The position numbers and the translations under genes are program-made. A stretch of DNA of 64,000 nt from Rhynchopus sp. YZ270_cl-10. Taxonomy: Eukaryota > Euglenozoa > Diplonemea > Diplonemida > Diplonemidae. Positions within the stretch are counted from its first letter, which is position 1. Each line of letters begins with the position of its first letter. Under the pieces are notes generated by a model that was not told where the DNA came from, did no database searches, and saw only the letters and a list, made by a program, of their open reading frames with translations. Where the stretch lies: NCBI GenBank assembly GCA_964035575.1, contig OZ037888.1:930001-994000 (forward strand), written 5' to 3'. Shown here in pieces: positions 23,626 through 33,727 of the stretch.

Positions 23626-24743
23626 ATGACCCATCCACACCCATTTTCGCCTCACCGAAAACGCGGCACATGTTCTCCAGAAGCTTGTCTAGGTGACGTT
23701 GGAGGTGACGTGCTTGCGTTGATACTACACTTTTTGGCTAGTAAGAACCCGGGGTCTGATCAGGTGAAGGCGTTTTGTGCGTTGCGCTCTTCGTGCAGAA
23801 CGTTGAGGAGGATAGCAGCAAATGTACCTATGCCGGTGACGTTGAGTGCGAAGCGTATGGGTGCATCTAGTGCAATCAGTGCCATCACCTTTTTGCAGAC
23901 GGCAGCGCAGTTTCATACTGTCGAGATGAAGGGTGTGCTTGATGCGGGGAGTGTGCCTGCGTTTGTTGCGTACCTTAGTGAAAAGGCGGCGTGCTTGACG
24001 TCGTTGGATTTATCTGCTGGGCGGTTTGGCAGTGGTGTTCCGGAGCTTGCGGGGGCAGTGTCGTGTTCGTATCTCACGTTGCTGGCGCTTGATGAGTGTC
24101 GTGTCGATGCGGGAGACGCAGAAAGTCTTGCCCACTCCCTATGTGGCCACAGCTGCCTGACAGCCCTGCACCTAAGGGGGAATAGGATTGATAATGAAGG
24201 GGCAGCATCGCTCGCGAAGATGTTGAAACACAACAACGTTCTGACTCTGCTGGATGTGGCCTTCAATGGGATAGGCGAAGTAGGAGCAGGTATGGCCAAT
24301 CTTTTGAGAAAAAAATTAGGTTTTTTTTTTGATTTACGTTTCCCAAAAAAAACGTTTACACAGGCCATTTCCGTGAAGGGCTCGCCTGCAACACCGCTCT
24401 GAAGGCTCTGCAGTTTTCCGGAAATTGTATCAAGCAGAATGGGTACTGTGCGTTGCTGCTTGGTGTAGCGGAAGGGGGTGCGTTGGAGAGCCTGTACCTG
24501 ACTGGGTGTGGTGTCTCGCTCGGCATGGGGCGCGACAGCAGCCCGTTGAAGGGGGTTTCGCTGACATCACTTAAGTCCCTCAACCTCAGTGAGAACGGCC
24601 CCCAGGTCGACCTCCTTGGGGCAACGCTCTCACCTGACTGCAACCTCTCGCTCGGCAGCATCTGTGGGACCTTCCCCACCTGGACCGGAGGCGATAAAGA
24701 GCTTCAAGAACAGCTAGAAAAGGGGAATTCATTTCTTTACTGA
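23626..24743 (+). CDS. F-box-like / leucine-rich repeat protein
   Basis: Two exons, 23626-24289 and 24364-24743, with a 74-bp phase-1 intron (donor gtatgg, acceptor acacag). They join to about 347 aa. Residues ~25-65 resemble an F-box (GGDVLALILHFL, then a CALRSSCRTLRRIA helix). The rest is a set of leucine-rich repeats of the ribonuclease-inhibitor type (LTSLDLSAG, LTLLALDECRV, LTALHLRGNRID, LTLLDVAFNGI, LESLYLTGCGV, LKSLNLSENG). F-box/LRR proteins usually recruit substrates to SCF ubiquitin ligases through Skp1. That role is inferred from the fold, since the F-box match is by eye. Without removing the intron the frame ends early. The start is the first ATG downstream of a pyrimidine-rich leader. 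Confidence 0.75.
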
Positions 24744-25657
24744 AAAGGTGGGGGAGGGGTAGGGGGTGGTGTGTTTGGGGCGGGAGCTGAATAACTTCAC
24801 TTTTTTATTCCTACGAAGCTTGCTTTAAAGGAGAAATAGTATTTACCGGGTACGGTCGCCAAATCATCCCTCAACAGGAGGATTTTGTGCAAATCAACAA
24901 AAACAACTTTACTTACCTACCCGATACTATATTTTTTGTTGGGGTTTTGTCGTTCAACTAAAGGTGTGAAATGTTGTGCAATTTTATTTCCCCCTTTTCC
25001 CCCCCTCCCCTGTGAGTGCTAACAGTGCAACCCTCCCCGTGGGTACGACATATCCCACGGAGTATTGATCCCTTGCGTCTCAGAGTTGCATTTTCCCTTG
25101 GTAGGTACACTCTATCAACGATGGTAATGGCACCCTGTGAGTAGGTTCCTTCATTGGTGCCGAAAGCGTCTACGCGTATACCATGCGCACACGCGTGACG
25201 TGAGAGGGCTTTGTATTTCAAGTCAAATCAATTTTTGTTTTTTATTTTTATTTTGCACTGCCAAAACCATGCTTTGTCAGGTGTGTTGATTCGTCAAGAA
25301 TAATGAAAGAAAGAAAAAAGAGCGGTATTTACATACCCCTCTTTATTTGAATTGATTTTTGTGGTGAGAGGCACCGTTCTTGTGCAAATGTGAAAAGTGA
25401 TGTGTATTCATCTGACGGTTTTCAAAAAAAAAAGGCCCCCCTTTTTTTCCCGTTTTGCTACAACAAAAAGTTGTTTTTTTGTTCTTCAAAAACAAGGAAT
25501 TGCTATCGGGAAAAAAAATATAGCGGAGTGTGCTGGATATGTGAGGATCCACGCTCCTGCCATCTGCTCGATTGCTGTAGAGGCAGACCCGGTGTATTGT
25601 AGATTATTTCCCCCCCCCACAAAAAACCAACTCCCACTCAAAACACCCTACACAGCA
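24744..25657. other. Intergenic region with a structured element
   Basis: No gene is seen. An imperfect inverted pair lies at about 24836-24935 (ATAGTAT, GGGTA). A perfect 7-bp hairpin CCGTGGG/CCCACGG at 25037-25060 is followed by TTGCGTCTCAGAG, resembling the composite element at 40106. The open frame continuing upstream from the next gene (25397-25657) is homopolymer-derived and is not taken as coding. Confidence 0.6.
25037..25095 (+). other. Composite structured element, diverged copy
   Basis: Hairpin CCGTGGG/CCCACGG, then GGAGT and TGCGTCTCAGAG, in the same order as the element at 40106-40174. Related hairpins lie at 28125 and 31128. Confidence 0.45.
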
Positions 25658-27415
25658 ATGAACACATGCTCCGCATTTTATTACACCATTGTGGTTGCGG
25701 TGGTTGGGCCGAGCCGTGTGGGGAAGACTTCTCTTGTTAATGCTTATCTGAAGCGCAGCAAACGCAAGACCGTTGTCACATCGGACCTACAAGCACCACC
25801 GGACAATGAGTCCACTACCACCACCACGGAGCCACCCACCGACACCCCCGAGAGCGAGCACGACGCCACAGAATGCATTGACATCATCCCTTCAGCGATC
25901 CAGATGGAGGATCTGGTTCACAACCGCATGATCGTCTACGATACGCCTGGGGAGGAGGGACGGCGCTCCTTGGGGATGGGCGTCATCGACGGGTCGGTGT
26001 CCTCCTCGCACGCGGCAGTCGTGATGTACGACGTGAGCGACGCACCTCCGTACCCATCCCTGCTTGCGGCAGAGTGGTGGCTGCAGAGCATCTCGGTCCT
26101 GACGCAGGATGTCAAGGTGGTTCTGGTCGGTGCGCATGCTGACCAACCACGCACCGTGCCTCTCGAAATGGCCGAAGCGCTTGCCTCACGTTACGAAGCA
26201 GACCACCTCTCCCTCAGCGATGTGTCCACAGTGGTGCAGGCTCACGGCATCTTTTCATCTGTATGCGAAAGAGTGTATTTAAAGCTTAGAATGGAAAACT
26301 CACCGTTAATAGAGGAAAGTGATTGTCCAGCAACCACTGTGTTGGAGCCTGAGGCAAGCGAAAGTGATGCGGGAAGGCGTGGCCAAACATCTCCACGTTC
26401 CCGAGCGCGGACGAAATGGCAGAAGCTTGCGGCATCAAGCGAGCACATCGAGGACGAAGACGATGAAGAGGAATACTCTCGCACAGAGCTGCGGTTTCTG
26501 CCGGATCCCATCTACAACCACCCGCCTATCAAGAAACAGACTGCACTGGAGGCACAGGGCGACACACCGGACTTCATCTTCACAATCTACGTCACCAGTG
26601 GGGAGGGGTCTCGGGGTGTCGGATGCTCCTCTCTACTGGACGCCTTTGCGAGCCAGATGCAGATGCATGAGTCTATCGGCACGCAGTTTGCAACCTCTCT
26701 GGTCACCACCATGAAACGCCAGCAGAACGGACACAACACCCTGGAGCTGGTCCGGCTCAAGCTTTACTACCAACGCTCCGTCGACCTCACAAAACTAGAG
26801 GCAGGTGGACATACCTATCTGCTCCTCTGTTGGTGTGACCGTGCTTCCTTCGACGCCGCGAAGTCCATGCTGGCAACACTTCCCCCAGGGGTTTTAGAAT
26901 GCTTAGTCTTGGTACACTGCAAAGCCGACCTCGACTGTGACGTAACTCAAACCGAAATAGACGAAGTCCGCGACACCCTAGCGATCCCCTGCCAAGAATG
27001 TTCCAGTGTCCTGGGAAGTGGTGTAAATGAGTTGTTTTTGTCCGTCACTACCGCGATTCGTGCGAAGGCTCAGGCATATCAAAGTAAAGTAAAACGCGCT
27101 GTACACGCCTCAGCTCAGAGACTGCACAAACAGGTTGCGCAAAGACGATGGAACCATCTTCCCATGGCAAGCTTAAGTCCGTTGGACTGCAATCATTCAA
27201 CATTGCTTGCGATGTTTAAAGAGGTGGATGTCAACAAAAACGGCTTCATTGAGCGTAGCGAGCTAGAAGGCCTTCGTGCAGCAACAGATTCATACGCGCT
27301 GAACGACTTTGACCGTGCGCTTGACAGCGTGCAGTGCCAGAACGGAAGCACGCCACAAGAACGACTCTCCTTCGAGGACTTTGCAGGGCTTCTCCTCCGA
27401 ATGGCCAGTCTCTGA
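25658..27415 (+). CDS. Double GTPase-like domain protein with EF-hand
   Basis: 585 aa. The start chosen is the first Met directly before the GTPase fold; upstream codons are low complexity. Domain 1 (residues ~10-210) is a Ras/Rab-like GTPase: P-loop GPSRVGKTS (G17-S25), DTPG (from D95), YDVSD, and a G4 position reading GAHAD instead of NKxD, so guanine specificity may be altered. A 35-residue acidic Ser-rich linker follows. Domain 2 (~305-465) resembles a second GTPase with a degenerate P-loop (GVGCSS, Lys replaced by Cys) and a CKAD G4 motif. A canonical EF-hand loop (D524 to E535, DVNKNGFIERSE) sits near the C-terminus. Two GTPase domains plus EF-hand recall Miro, but Miro has its EF-hands between the GTPases and a membrane tail, and neither is true here. 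Likely a calcium-responsive G-protein-like regulator. Function unknown. Confidence 0.8.
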   Translation: MNTCSAFYYTIVVAVVGPSRVGKTSLVNAYLKRSKRKTVVTSDLQAPPDNESTTTTTEPPTDTPESEHDATECIDIIPSAIQMEDLVHNRMIVYDTPGEEGRRSLGMGVIDGSVSSSHAAVVMYDVSDAPPYPSLLAAEWWLQSISVLTQDVKVVLVGAHADQPRTVPLEMAEALASRYEADHLSLSDVSTVVQAHGIFSSVCERVYLKLRMENSPLIEESDCPATTVLEPEASESDAGRRGQTSPRSRARTKWQKLAASSEHIEDEDDEEEYSRTELRFLPDPIYNHPPIKKQTALEAQGDTPDFIFTIYVTSGEGSRGVGCSSLLDAFASQMQMHESIGTQFATSLVTTMKRQQNGHNTLELVRLKLYYQRSVDLTKLEAGGHTYLLLCWCDRASFDAAKSMLATLPPGVLECLVLVHCKADLDCDVTQTEIDEVRDTLAIPCQECSSVLGSGVNELFLSVTTAIRAKAQAYQSKVKRAVHASAQRLHKQVAQRRWNHLPMASLSPLDCNHSTLLAMFKEVDVNKNGFIERSELEGLRAATDSYALNDFDRALDSVQCQNGSTPQERLSFEDFAGLLLRMASL

Positions 27416-27584
27416 GAAAAATTGGGGTCTTTTTTTAAAGTTCGTCTAAGTCTATCAATTCCCACCCAATCAATGGAGAGACAAAAAAAAAAGATATTTT
27501 TCAAACCCCAGCGTGTTCCCCGCCTAAGGAGGTGTATCCATCTTTTCTAAGTTCAAAATTCTTGGTCTTTTTTTTGTGTATGTT

Positions 27585-27947
27585 TGAGGTGATCCAGTCT
27601 CACGCTTTTTCACACATTTTCACTTGGTTTCACACATTTTCACACATTTTCACACATTTTCACATGGTTTCACACATTTTCACTTGGTTTCACACATTTT
27701 CACCTTGGTTTCACACATTTTCACTTGGTTTCACATGTTTTCACTTGGTTTCACACATTTTCACTTGATTTCACACATTTTCACCTTGGTTTCACACATT
27801 TTCACTTGGTTTCACATGTTTTCACTTGGTTTCACACATTTTCACTTGATTTCACACATTTTCACCTTGGTTTCACACGTTTTCACTTATTTTCACATGT
27901 TTTCACGGTGTGAAAAAGTGTGGAAAAGTGTGCGCTGGATCACCTCA
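27585..27947. mobile_element. TIR element filled with TTTTCAC minisatellite (363 bp)
   Basis: The ends are 13-bp inverted repeats TGAGGTGATCCAG, flanked by a perfect 5-bp direct duplication ATGTT (27580-27584 and 27948-27952). The interior is a tandem array of about 15-17-bp units (CACACATTTTCACTTGGTTT and variants). The inverted ends continue into GTGTGAAAA-type sequence, so the element can fold back. No coding capacity. The superfamily is not assignable from this. Confidence 0.8.
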
Positions 27948-28124
27948 ATGTTCCCAACACAAAAAAAAGCCACCTAAAAAAAAAACCTCTCATTTTACAC
28001 TCTCCCTTTTTTGGGGAAAAAATTCAAATTTAAAAAAAGACATATTCTTGAGTATCCCCTCTTCCCCCCTTCTCGCTCTTCTCCTGCTTGCAATTTCCTT
28101 GAAAGCAACTCTCAATGTGCAACG

Positions 28125-28198
28125 CTCTGGGGGGGTTCTTACCACGGATGTGTCAGTGCCCTGCATCCCCCAGGGGCGTTTTGCAGCTATCAACTTCA
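28125..28198 (+). other. Composite structured element copy
   Basis: CTCTGGGGGGGTT, then CCACGGATGTGTCAGTGCC, CTGCATC, GGGGCG, TTTTGCAG and CTATCAACTTC. The order and spacing match the element at 40106-40174, with substitutions in both halves of the stems. Confidence 0.5.
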
Positions 28199-28422
28199 AT
28201 TTTTTTTTTTTTTTTTCACTTCTCCTCCCTTTTTTTCAACACATCTGCAGAACAATGTAAATCACCCCCCCTTCCCCCTCTCCCCCTCCCTTCATTGACC
28301 AAAGCAATACCTGCTTCCGATCATCTTACCCCTTTTTTTTGTCTCCTTCATTTTTCTCCCCTCTCTCGGCAAATTCACAAAAGCTTTACTATTCTGTTCT
28401 CTTGTTTTTTTTCTTTTTCCAT

Positions 28423-31068
28423 ATGGCACTTCACCAGCTTTCCGGCAGCCATGTTGACGTGCATTTGTTCAAATACCTTGCAATGCAGTCGCGTACAGAA
28501 GCATCAGTACGTCTCTCCTTCCAGGTGCCCTCTACTGTAGTGTTCCGTGTATGCCCTGTCGCGTGGTACGACTCAGAGGTCGTCCGCAGCGGTACAGCGA
28601 GAGAAGTCGTTGTCCGACAACGCTCGGGAACCCAACTCGAGCTCAATAAAATCTTCAGTCATTTCTCCGCCCCCACCGCGCAAAAGGGGGTCAAAGCTGG
28701 GCCCAGTACCTGCGATGTGTGCTCTTGGTTTATTGGGTCCACTCCAGGGTCCAAAAAGAAACCGACGGTACGGTATTTCACTAAACAAGACCTACATCAA
28801 TTCCTTTTTGACGAAAACGTCAAAAAAAACGGGATTTTACAACGATTTGTTCCGTCACGCAGTGGATACTGCGAAAGCATTCAGAGCGTTTGGTCACCAA
28901 AAATGGCTTTTAGCGTGCGTCGATTGAATGAATCCCGGCTTTCAAATAGGAGTGTTCCTTTACATATGCGGGCCAACACATTTGACGGAAATCTTAGCAC
29001 CTGTAGAGAGGTGATATGCACTTCCTCTGTTTCACGTGAACTGGAAGGGATGTGTAGTCAAATTGTTCAGCACCTTGCGCTAACAGACCCAACTCTTTGT
29101 ATACGGCGTTTGGTGGTGTACTTCCGCCGTGATGCGGGAGGGTTTCTTTGGCTTCTCTACAGCAGTTCTGTCCTTTTAAAGGAAACCGTTCGGGATACGC
29201 AGTGCGGAAGACTTCGCCCGCAGGATGTACAGAGTTTGGCACCACCTTTGTCGTTGGTTCCAGGGTTGTCTTGTTCATTGCCGGATACGGTTTTACCGCA
29301 GAAGAAGAAAAAGAATTTTAGGAAATTGGTCAACGCGATTCAAATGAAGCCTGCAGTGGCGGTAGAAACGGATTCTGCTTCGTTGTTTCGGAGGGTAGTG
29401 GGAGAGAGTGTTGTCGTTGAGTCGGGGCTGTATTTGCAACGGATGTTCACGTGCTCTTCTCTAGTGGACGATGCGTTGTACCGGTTGGCTGTCGCGATGA
29501 CAGCATTTTCCAAAGACGCTTCTCGAGGCCACTATCAAAGCTTTGCGTTCAACGCTGCAGATCGCACCGTCTCCAGAGAAACCCAATCCGCAGCCTTCGA
29601 AGTTCCTTCCCACTATGCCGACCTTTTTGCAGTAGGGAACACCGACGGGTTTCACTCCGTTCTTGAAAGTCTTGGTTTTGCCAGAGATGTTACCCCCGCA
29701 AAAGAAGCAAAAAGGCTCAACGATGATGACGAAGAGCGAATGATACGGTTTGTGGTAGTAGAAGGTCGAGGCAGCGCTTCGCTCGCAGATTTTTGTAATT
29801 GTCCGTGCAGGCAGGTGTGTGAAAGGGTTGCAGTGGGTTATAGTGATTCGCTCGCTGAAAAATGGACGATCCGTTTTATGAGTGAATCCTACAATGCGCT
29901 GCTGGGAAGCCTGCGGAAGAGGAAGACTCTTACCAAAGTGGTGACTGTTGTGAAGAAAATGCGGGTCGCGCAGTTTCTCAAACGACGCAATCCGCGGGCA
30001 ACACCGACAGCGACACCTACCACACCTAGCCTTACCCCCAACGATACTCCTCTCCACGCACCTCTCAATCCCACCCCTGAGACAACAACTTCTCCCAAAC
30101 CTACCCCAACATCAGCCAAAGAAGGGACATCAGTTGCACCCCCTCTTGCATCTTTGGACACCCAACACACCTTACCAGACACTACAGCCAATACCCCCGA
30201 GGTCGGGCGTGCCTTCGCTTCTGCAGCACCTCCACTATCAGCAGATGGCGCTTTATCTTCGTGTAATGGACAGACCCTTCCCATTAAAGAGACGGCAATG
30301 GGTGTATCTATCTCCAATGTGCACAGCAATAAGACCCCCAGCCAGGAGGAGGAGGAGGAGGAGGAGGAGGAGGGGGCTATCAAAGCGCATGTATCAAATG
30401 CATTGGGAGAAGATCCTGGAATAGTTGGGAAGGCATCGTCTATTGTAGACAACGCAGAGAAGAGAGAGGACCGCTTGGACACCCACCAGACCCTTCCCAG
30501 TGAAGAGCTGTCTATGGGTGTATCTATCTCCAATGTGCACAGCACCCCCTCCTCCCTCCAGAACATCAAAACGCATTCAAATACATTGGGAGAAGATCCT
30601 GCAATATTTGGCAAATCATCGTCTATTGTAGACAACACAGAGGAGAGAGAGGACCGCTTAGTACACGGTATGAGAGGGCAGGTGGAATCTGAGATGCAGG
30701 ATAGAGCGAACCTGGGGGAAATGGCGAAGGGTGAACAAGATAATGTTGATACCAAAGATGGGGACGTACATGGTGCAGATCTTCTGCGAGGCCTCTCGGT
30801 GAAACTGGATAATCGTAACATGCCCGGAGATGGAAAGCAAAATGAAGTTCCGCCGCGTAGTGTAGAGAAGGGGGGAGAAGGAGGCGGAATGGAGCCCCCA
30901 TCCCCCACCCCTGACTCCGACCCAGCCCAGGGACAGAGTAAGACAAAAGGGGAAACCTCTTCCGAGGTGAGTCCCCGTAAAAGCTCTCTCTTCTCAGGCC
31001 CCATATCCCCAACACCAACATTCGACCTCCGAAGACGCCGTGTGTCGAAACCGTTGGTTCCAGCATGA
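28423..31068 (+). CDS. Conserved-looking unknown protein with disordered C-terminal tail
   Basis: 881 aa from an ATG directly after a pyrimidine tract. Residues ~1-520 look folded: an N-terminal segment with ILQRFVPSRSGYCESIQSVW and SPKMAFSVRRLNE, then a beta-rich block CIRRLVVYFRRDAGGFLWLL. I have the impression of having seen this arrangement in uncharacterised protist proteins, but I cannot name the family. Residues ~530-881 are low-complexity (TPTPT runs, a nine-Glu run). They contain an internal direct repeat of about 70 aa (both copies have MGVSISNVHS and SSIVDN) encoded at about 30270-30480 and 30483-30665. No signal peptide or membrane segment is evident. Head-to-tail with its neighbours, 388 bp before the CLC gene. 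Confidence 0.7.
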   Translation: MALHQLSGSHVDVHLFKYLAMQSRTEASVRLSFQVPSTVVFRVCPVAWYDSEVVRSGTAREVVVRQRSGTQLELNKIFSHFSAPTAQKGVKAGPSTCDVCSWFIGSTPGSKKKPTVRYFTKQDLHQFLFDENVKKNGILQRFVPSRSGYCESIQSVWSPKMAFSVRRLNESRLSNRSVPLHMRANTFDGNLSTCREVICTSSVSRELEGMCSQIVQHLALTDPTLCIRRLVVYFRRDAGGFLWLLYSSSVLLKETVRDTQCGRLRPQDVQSLAPPLSLVPGLSCSLPDTVLPQKKKKNFRKLVNAIQMKPAVAVETDSASLFRRVVGESVVVESGLYLQRMFTCSSLVDDALYRLAVAMTAFSKDASRGHYQSFAFNAADRTVSRETQSAAFEVPSHYADLFAVGNTDGFHSVLESLGFARDVTPAKEAKRLNDDDEERMIRFVVVEGRGSASLADFCNCPCRQVCERVAVGYSDSLAEKWTIRFMSESYNALLGSLRKRKTLTKVVTVVKKMRVAQFLKRRNPRATPTATPTTPSLTPNDTPLHAPLNPTPETTTSPKPTPTSAKEGTSVAPPLASLDTQHTLPDTTANTPEVGRAFASAAPPLSADGALSSCNGQTLPIKETAMGVSISNVHSNKTPSQEEEEEEEEEGAIKAHVSNALGEDPGIVGKASSIVDNAEKREDRLDTHQTLPSEELSMGVSISNVHSTPSSLQNIKTHSNTLGEDPAIFGKSSSIVDNTEEREDRLVHGMRGQVESEMQDRANLGEMAKGEQDNVDTKDGDVHGADLLRGLSVKLDNRNMPGDGKQNEVPPRSVEKGGEGGGMEPPSPTPDSDPAQGQSKTKGETSSEVSPRKSSLFSGPISPTPTFDLRRRRVSKPLVPA

Positions 31069-31457
31069 GAGCCACCAAAAAAAAAAAGGAGGGGGGTTTT
31101 TTGTGTGAGGATACCAAATGAAATGCTCTCTGGGGGGGGTTTCGATACCCCCAGAGAATGAAAATGGGTATGAACGGTGGAGGTGGGTTGTATTTTTTTT
31201 CAACTTCTCTTCAAAGTTTGGGGTGCATTTAGACCCTATTATACCTTCTATTCAGGAGAATAGTATATAGGAACCGACTTCTCTTCCGCTCTGAGTCTAC
31301 TCGAGGGGGGTGCTTTGCCCCACACTTTTCCCTTTTTATCGTGGTGGTGTACCGCAACGAACGTTCCGCATCCCACCCCAACCCGCACCCTTTTTGCCAT
31401 CCCCCCTTCCCTCACAGTACGACACCCTCCCTACCCCTCCCAGCCCCTCTACACTAA
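31069..31457. other. Intergenic region with hairpin 31128-31156
   Basis: Contains the hairpin CTCTGGGGG, loop, CCCCCAGAG, whose loop TTTCGATA resembles the first hairpin of the element at 40106. A second small inverted pair (CCTATTATAC against GTATATAGG) lies at about 31235-31272. The rest is pyrimidine-rich leader. Confidence 0.6.
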
Positions 31458-33692
31458 ATGTCTGGCGAAGAAGAATTCGAGTTCCACGGCGGCCCTCCCG
31501 ATGAGGGTGTTGCATTGACCACGTCGCAGCCGCTGCTGCGGTCGAGTGTGCTGCGGAAGCACAGGAAGGGGATTGGGAACTTCGACATGATTGACTGGGT
31601 GCATGACATGGAGGCGCATAAACGCTTTCATCAGAAGCGGCAGGCGAAGCAGCAGGACGCAAGCAAGATGTCGAAGCTCATTGAGAGCGTCTGGCTGGAG
31701 TGCTACGGATGGATTGCTGTCTTGATAATCGGCTGTCTGACGGGGCTGCTCGCAGGCATGATTCACACCAGTGTAGACTTCCTTCGCGACCTCTCCCGCG
31801 GCATGTGTTCAGACGCCTTTTGGCTCTCCTACAAAAACTGCTGTCCCCACCTCAAAGAGAATGAGTACTGCAAGGAGTGGAACTCATGGGGGGACTACTT
31901 CGCAGGTGGCATCCGCCGTTCTACGAGCACAACGGTGTTGGATTACTTCGCGTTTACTTTGGTTTCAACGTGTCTTGCCTGTCTGTCCGCATGGCTGGTA
32001 AAAACCTTCGCACCGTACGCAGCGGGTAGCGGAATCCCGGAGATCAAAACGATTCTGTCGGGGGTGCACATAAAGCGCTACCTGAATGAGTGGACGCTGC
32101 TCATCAAATGCATAGGGGTGTCGCTTTCTGTAGGGGCAGGGCTGTCGCTAGGGATGGAGGGGCCCTTCGTGCACGTCGCCTCGTGTGTAGGGAACATAAC
32201 CGCAAAGTTCTTCAAAGGCTTCCGTTACCATGAGTCCAAGAAGCGTGAGGTAATCTCAGCCTCGGTCGCCGCCGGCGTCTCTGTTGCGTTTGGCGCGCCC
32301 ATAGGGGGTGTGCTGTTTTCCCTGGAGGAGGCGTCGTACTACTTTCCACATAAAACTATGTGGCGTTCGTTCTTTTGCGCTGTCGTTGCAGCGATTGTCC
32401 TCAAACGCGTCGACCCTTCGGGTACCGGACGGCTGGTGCTCTTCCACGTAAGCTACAACCATCAATGGCATTGGTTCGAATTGGTTCCGTATTCGATTAT
32501 AGGAGTGATGGGTGGGGTGGTGGGGGCAGTGTTCATCGAGCTCAATTTGAAGTGGTGCAAATACCGCCGTTCTACTGCATTAAAGTATTGGCCTATCACG
32601 GAGGTGTGCGCAGTAACGTTGGTCACAGCGACGCTGAACTTTGTGGTGCCATACTTCCATGCAGGCGCAGGCGAATTTATTGCAAAGCTCTTCCAAAGCT
32701 GCTCGGACACTGAGGATGGAGGTGTGTCCTCTCTCTGTTCGGACGACCTTCTCTCGGTGTTGGGGCATCTGCTGTTGGCTGCGTCGTTGAAGTTCCTCCT
32801 GACCATCTTCACCTTCGGCATCAAGGTGCCTGCAGGTCTCTTTATCCCATCTCTCTTCATTGGCGCATGCCTCGGGAGGATGGTCGGCATCATCGTCAAA
32901 TACAGCTACGAGCAGTACCCTGATGCCTCCGTCTTCTCAGAATGCCGTGCTATCCATACACATTGTGTCATTCCAGGAGTGTACGCCATTGTAGGTTCCG
33001 CTGCTGCGCTTGGGGGTGTCACCAGAATGACGCTTTCGCTCGTTGTCATCATTTTTGAGTTGACCGGAGGCCTTGAGTATCTTGTACCCGTCATGCTTGC
33101 AGTGCTGATCTCAAAGTGGGTAGGGGAGTGGATAGGCAACCAGGAGTCCATCTACGAGGCGCACATCGAAATGAATGGGTACCCCTATCTCGACCCCAAG
33201 CAGGAGGTGTCGTTTTATGCGACCGCGGCGGACTTCATGGTGTCGAGCAACATTCAGGTCATCACTGTAGTGGGGTGGACGGTGGCAGACGTGAACGACC
33301 TGTTGGAAGGATGCGATTATTCTGGCTTTCCCGTTGTGATGAGCCACAGCGATATGCGCATCGTTGGATACATCACACGGAACAGCTTGGTACGTGCCTT
33401 AGAAGATGCAGAGGCAGAAGGCGGCGATGTGCACCAAGACACAGAGGTGCTTTTCTATGAGATGAACACAAGTGAACGTGGTTCACGTGGCAACGTTCTC
33501 GACATAAGTCTCGCCCTAGACCCCACCCCCATCTGCATTACCCCAGACACAACGGTCAACCGTCTGCTTCATATCTTCAAGAGTTTGGGCATCAGAACGT
33601 GTCTTGTCGCGAAGAACAATAAGCTCGTTGGTCTCGCTACCCGTAAGGGTATTGTGAATATGCTGAAACGGTATGTATATTTTATAGGGTAA
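31458..33692 (+). CDS. CLC-type chloride/proton exchanger, ClC-3/4/5-like
   Basis: 744 aa, single exon. The N-terminal FDMIDWVHD and the luminal Cys-rich loop resemble the endosomal ClC-3/4/5 group. Anion-path signatures are present: GSGIP (G190-P194), GMEGP (gating glutamate E234; Met replaces the usual Lys), LEE with E291 at the position of the proton glutamate (57 residues after the gating one, as in ClC-5), and AGLFIPS. About ten to eleven further hydrophobic helices complete a CLC membrane domain. Two CBS domains follow (about 590-645 and 690-740), which bind adenine nucleotides in relatives. The presence of both glutamates predicts 2Cl-/H+ exchange, most likely acidifying or charge-balancing endosomal or other internal compartments. 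Confidence 0.95.
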   Translation: MSGEEEFEFHGGPPDEGVALTTSQPLLRSSVLRKHRKGIGNFDMIDWVHDMEAHKRFHQKRQAKQQDASKMSKLIESVWLECYGWIAVLIIGCLTGLLAGMIHTSVDFLRDLSRGMCSDAFWLSYKNCCPHLKENEYCKEWNSWGDYFAGGIRRSTSTTVLDYFAFTLVSTCLACLSAWLVKTFAPYAAGSGIPEIKTILSGVHIKRYLNEWTLLIKCIGVSLSVGAGLSLGMEGPFVHVASCVGNITAKFFKGFRYHESKKREVISASVAAGVSVAFGAPIGGVLFSLEEASYYFPHKTMWRSFFCAVVAAIVLKRVDPSGTGRLVLFHVSYNHQWHWFELVPYSIIGVMGGVVGAVFIELNLKWCKYRRSTALKYWPITEVCAVTLVTATLNFVVPYFHAGAGEFIAKLFQSCSDTEDGGVSSLCSDDLLSVLGHLLLAASLKFLLTIFTFGIKVPAGLFIPSLFIGACLGRMVGIIVKYSYEQYPDASVFSECRAIHTHCVIPGVYAIVGSAAALGGVTRMTLSLVVIIFELTGGLEYLVPVMLAVLISKWVGEWIGNQESIYEAHIEMNGYPYLDPKQEVSFYATAADFMVSSNIQVITVVGWTVADVNDLLEGCDYSGFPVVMSHSDMRIVGYITRNSLVRALEDAEAEGGDVHQDTEVLFYEMNTSERGSRGNVLDISLALDPTPICITPDTTVNRLLHIFKSLGIRTCLVAKNNKLVGLATRKGIVNMLKRYVYFIG

Positions 33693-33727
33693 TGCAATAA
33701 CTGTGGTCACTCCAACAGTTTATTAAG

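Larger units (their letters stand above)
27416..28422. other. Intergenic region with foldback minisatellite and structured element
   Basis: Contains the 27585-27947 element and the composite structured element at 28125-28198, plus T-rich and pyrimidine-rich stretches leading into the next start codon. No gene is recognised. The His/Phe-rich frames across 27600-27900 come from the minisatellite. Confidence 0.7.

Noticed and set aside
25397-25657. N-terminal 87-codon extension of the GTPase/EF-hand gene
   Set aside because: Composed of homopolymer-derived Lys, Phe and Pro runs. The GTPase fold starts just after the Met at 25658.
27532-27977. His/Phe-rich frames (HIFTWFHTFS repeats)
   Set aside because: Direct translation of the TTTTCAC minisatellite in three frames. 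Bounded by inverted repeats of an element.
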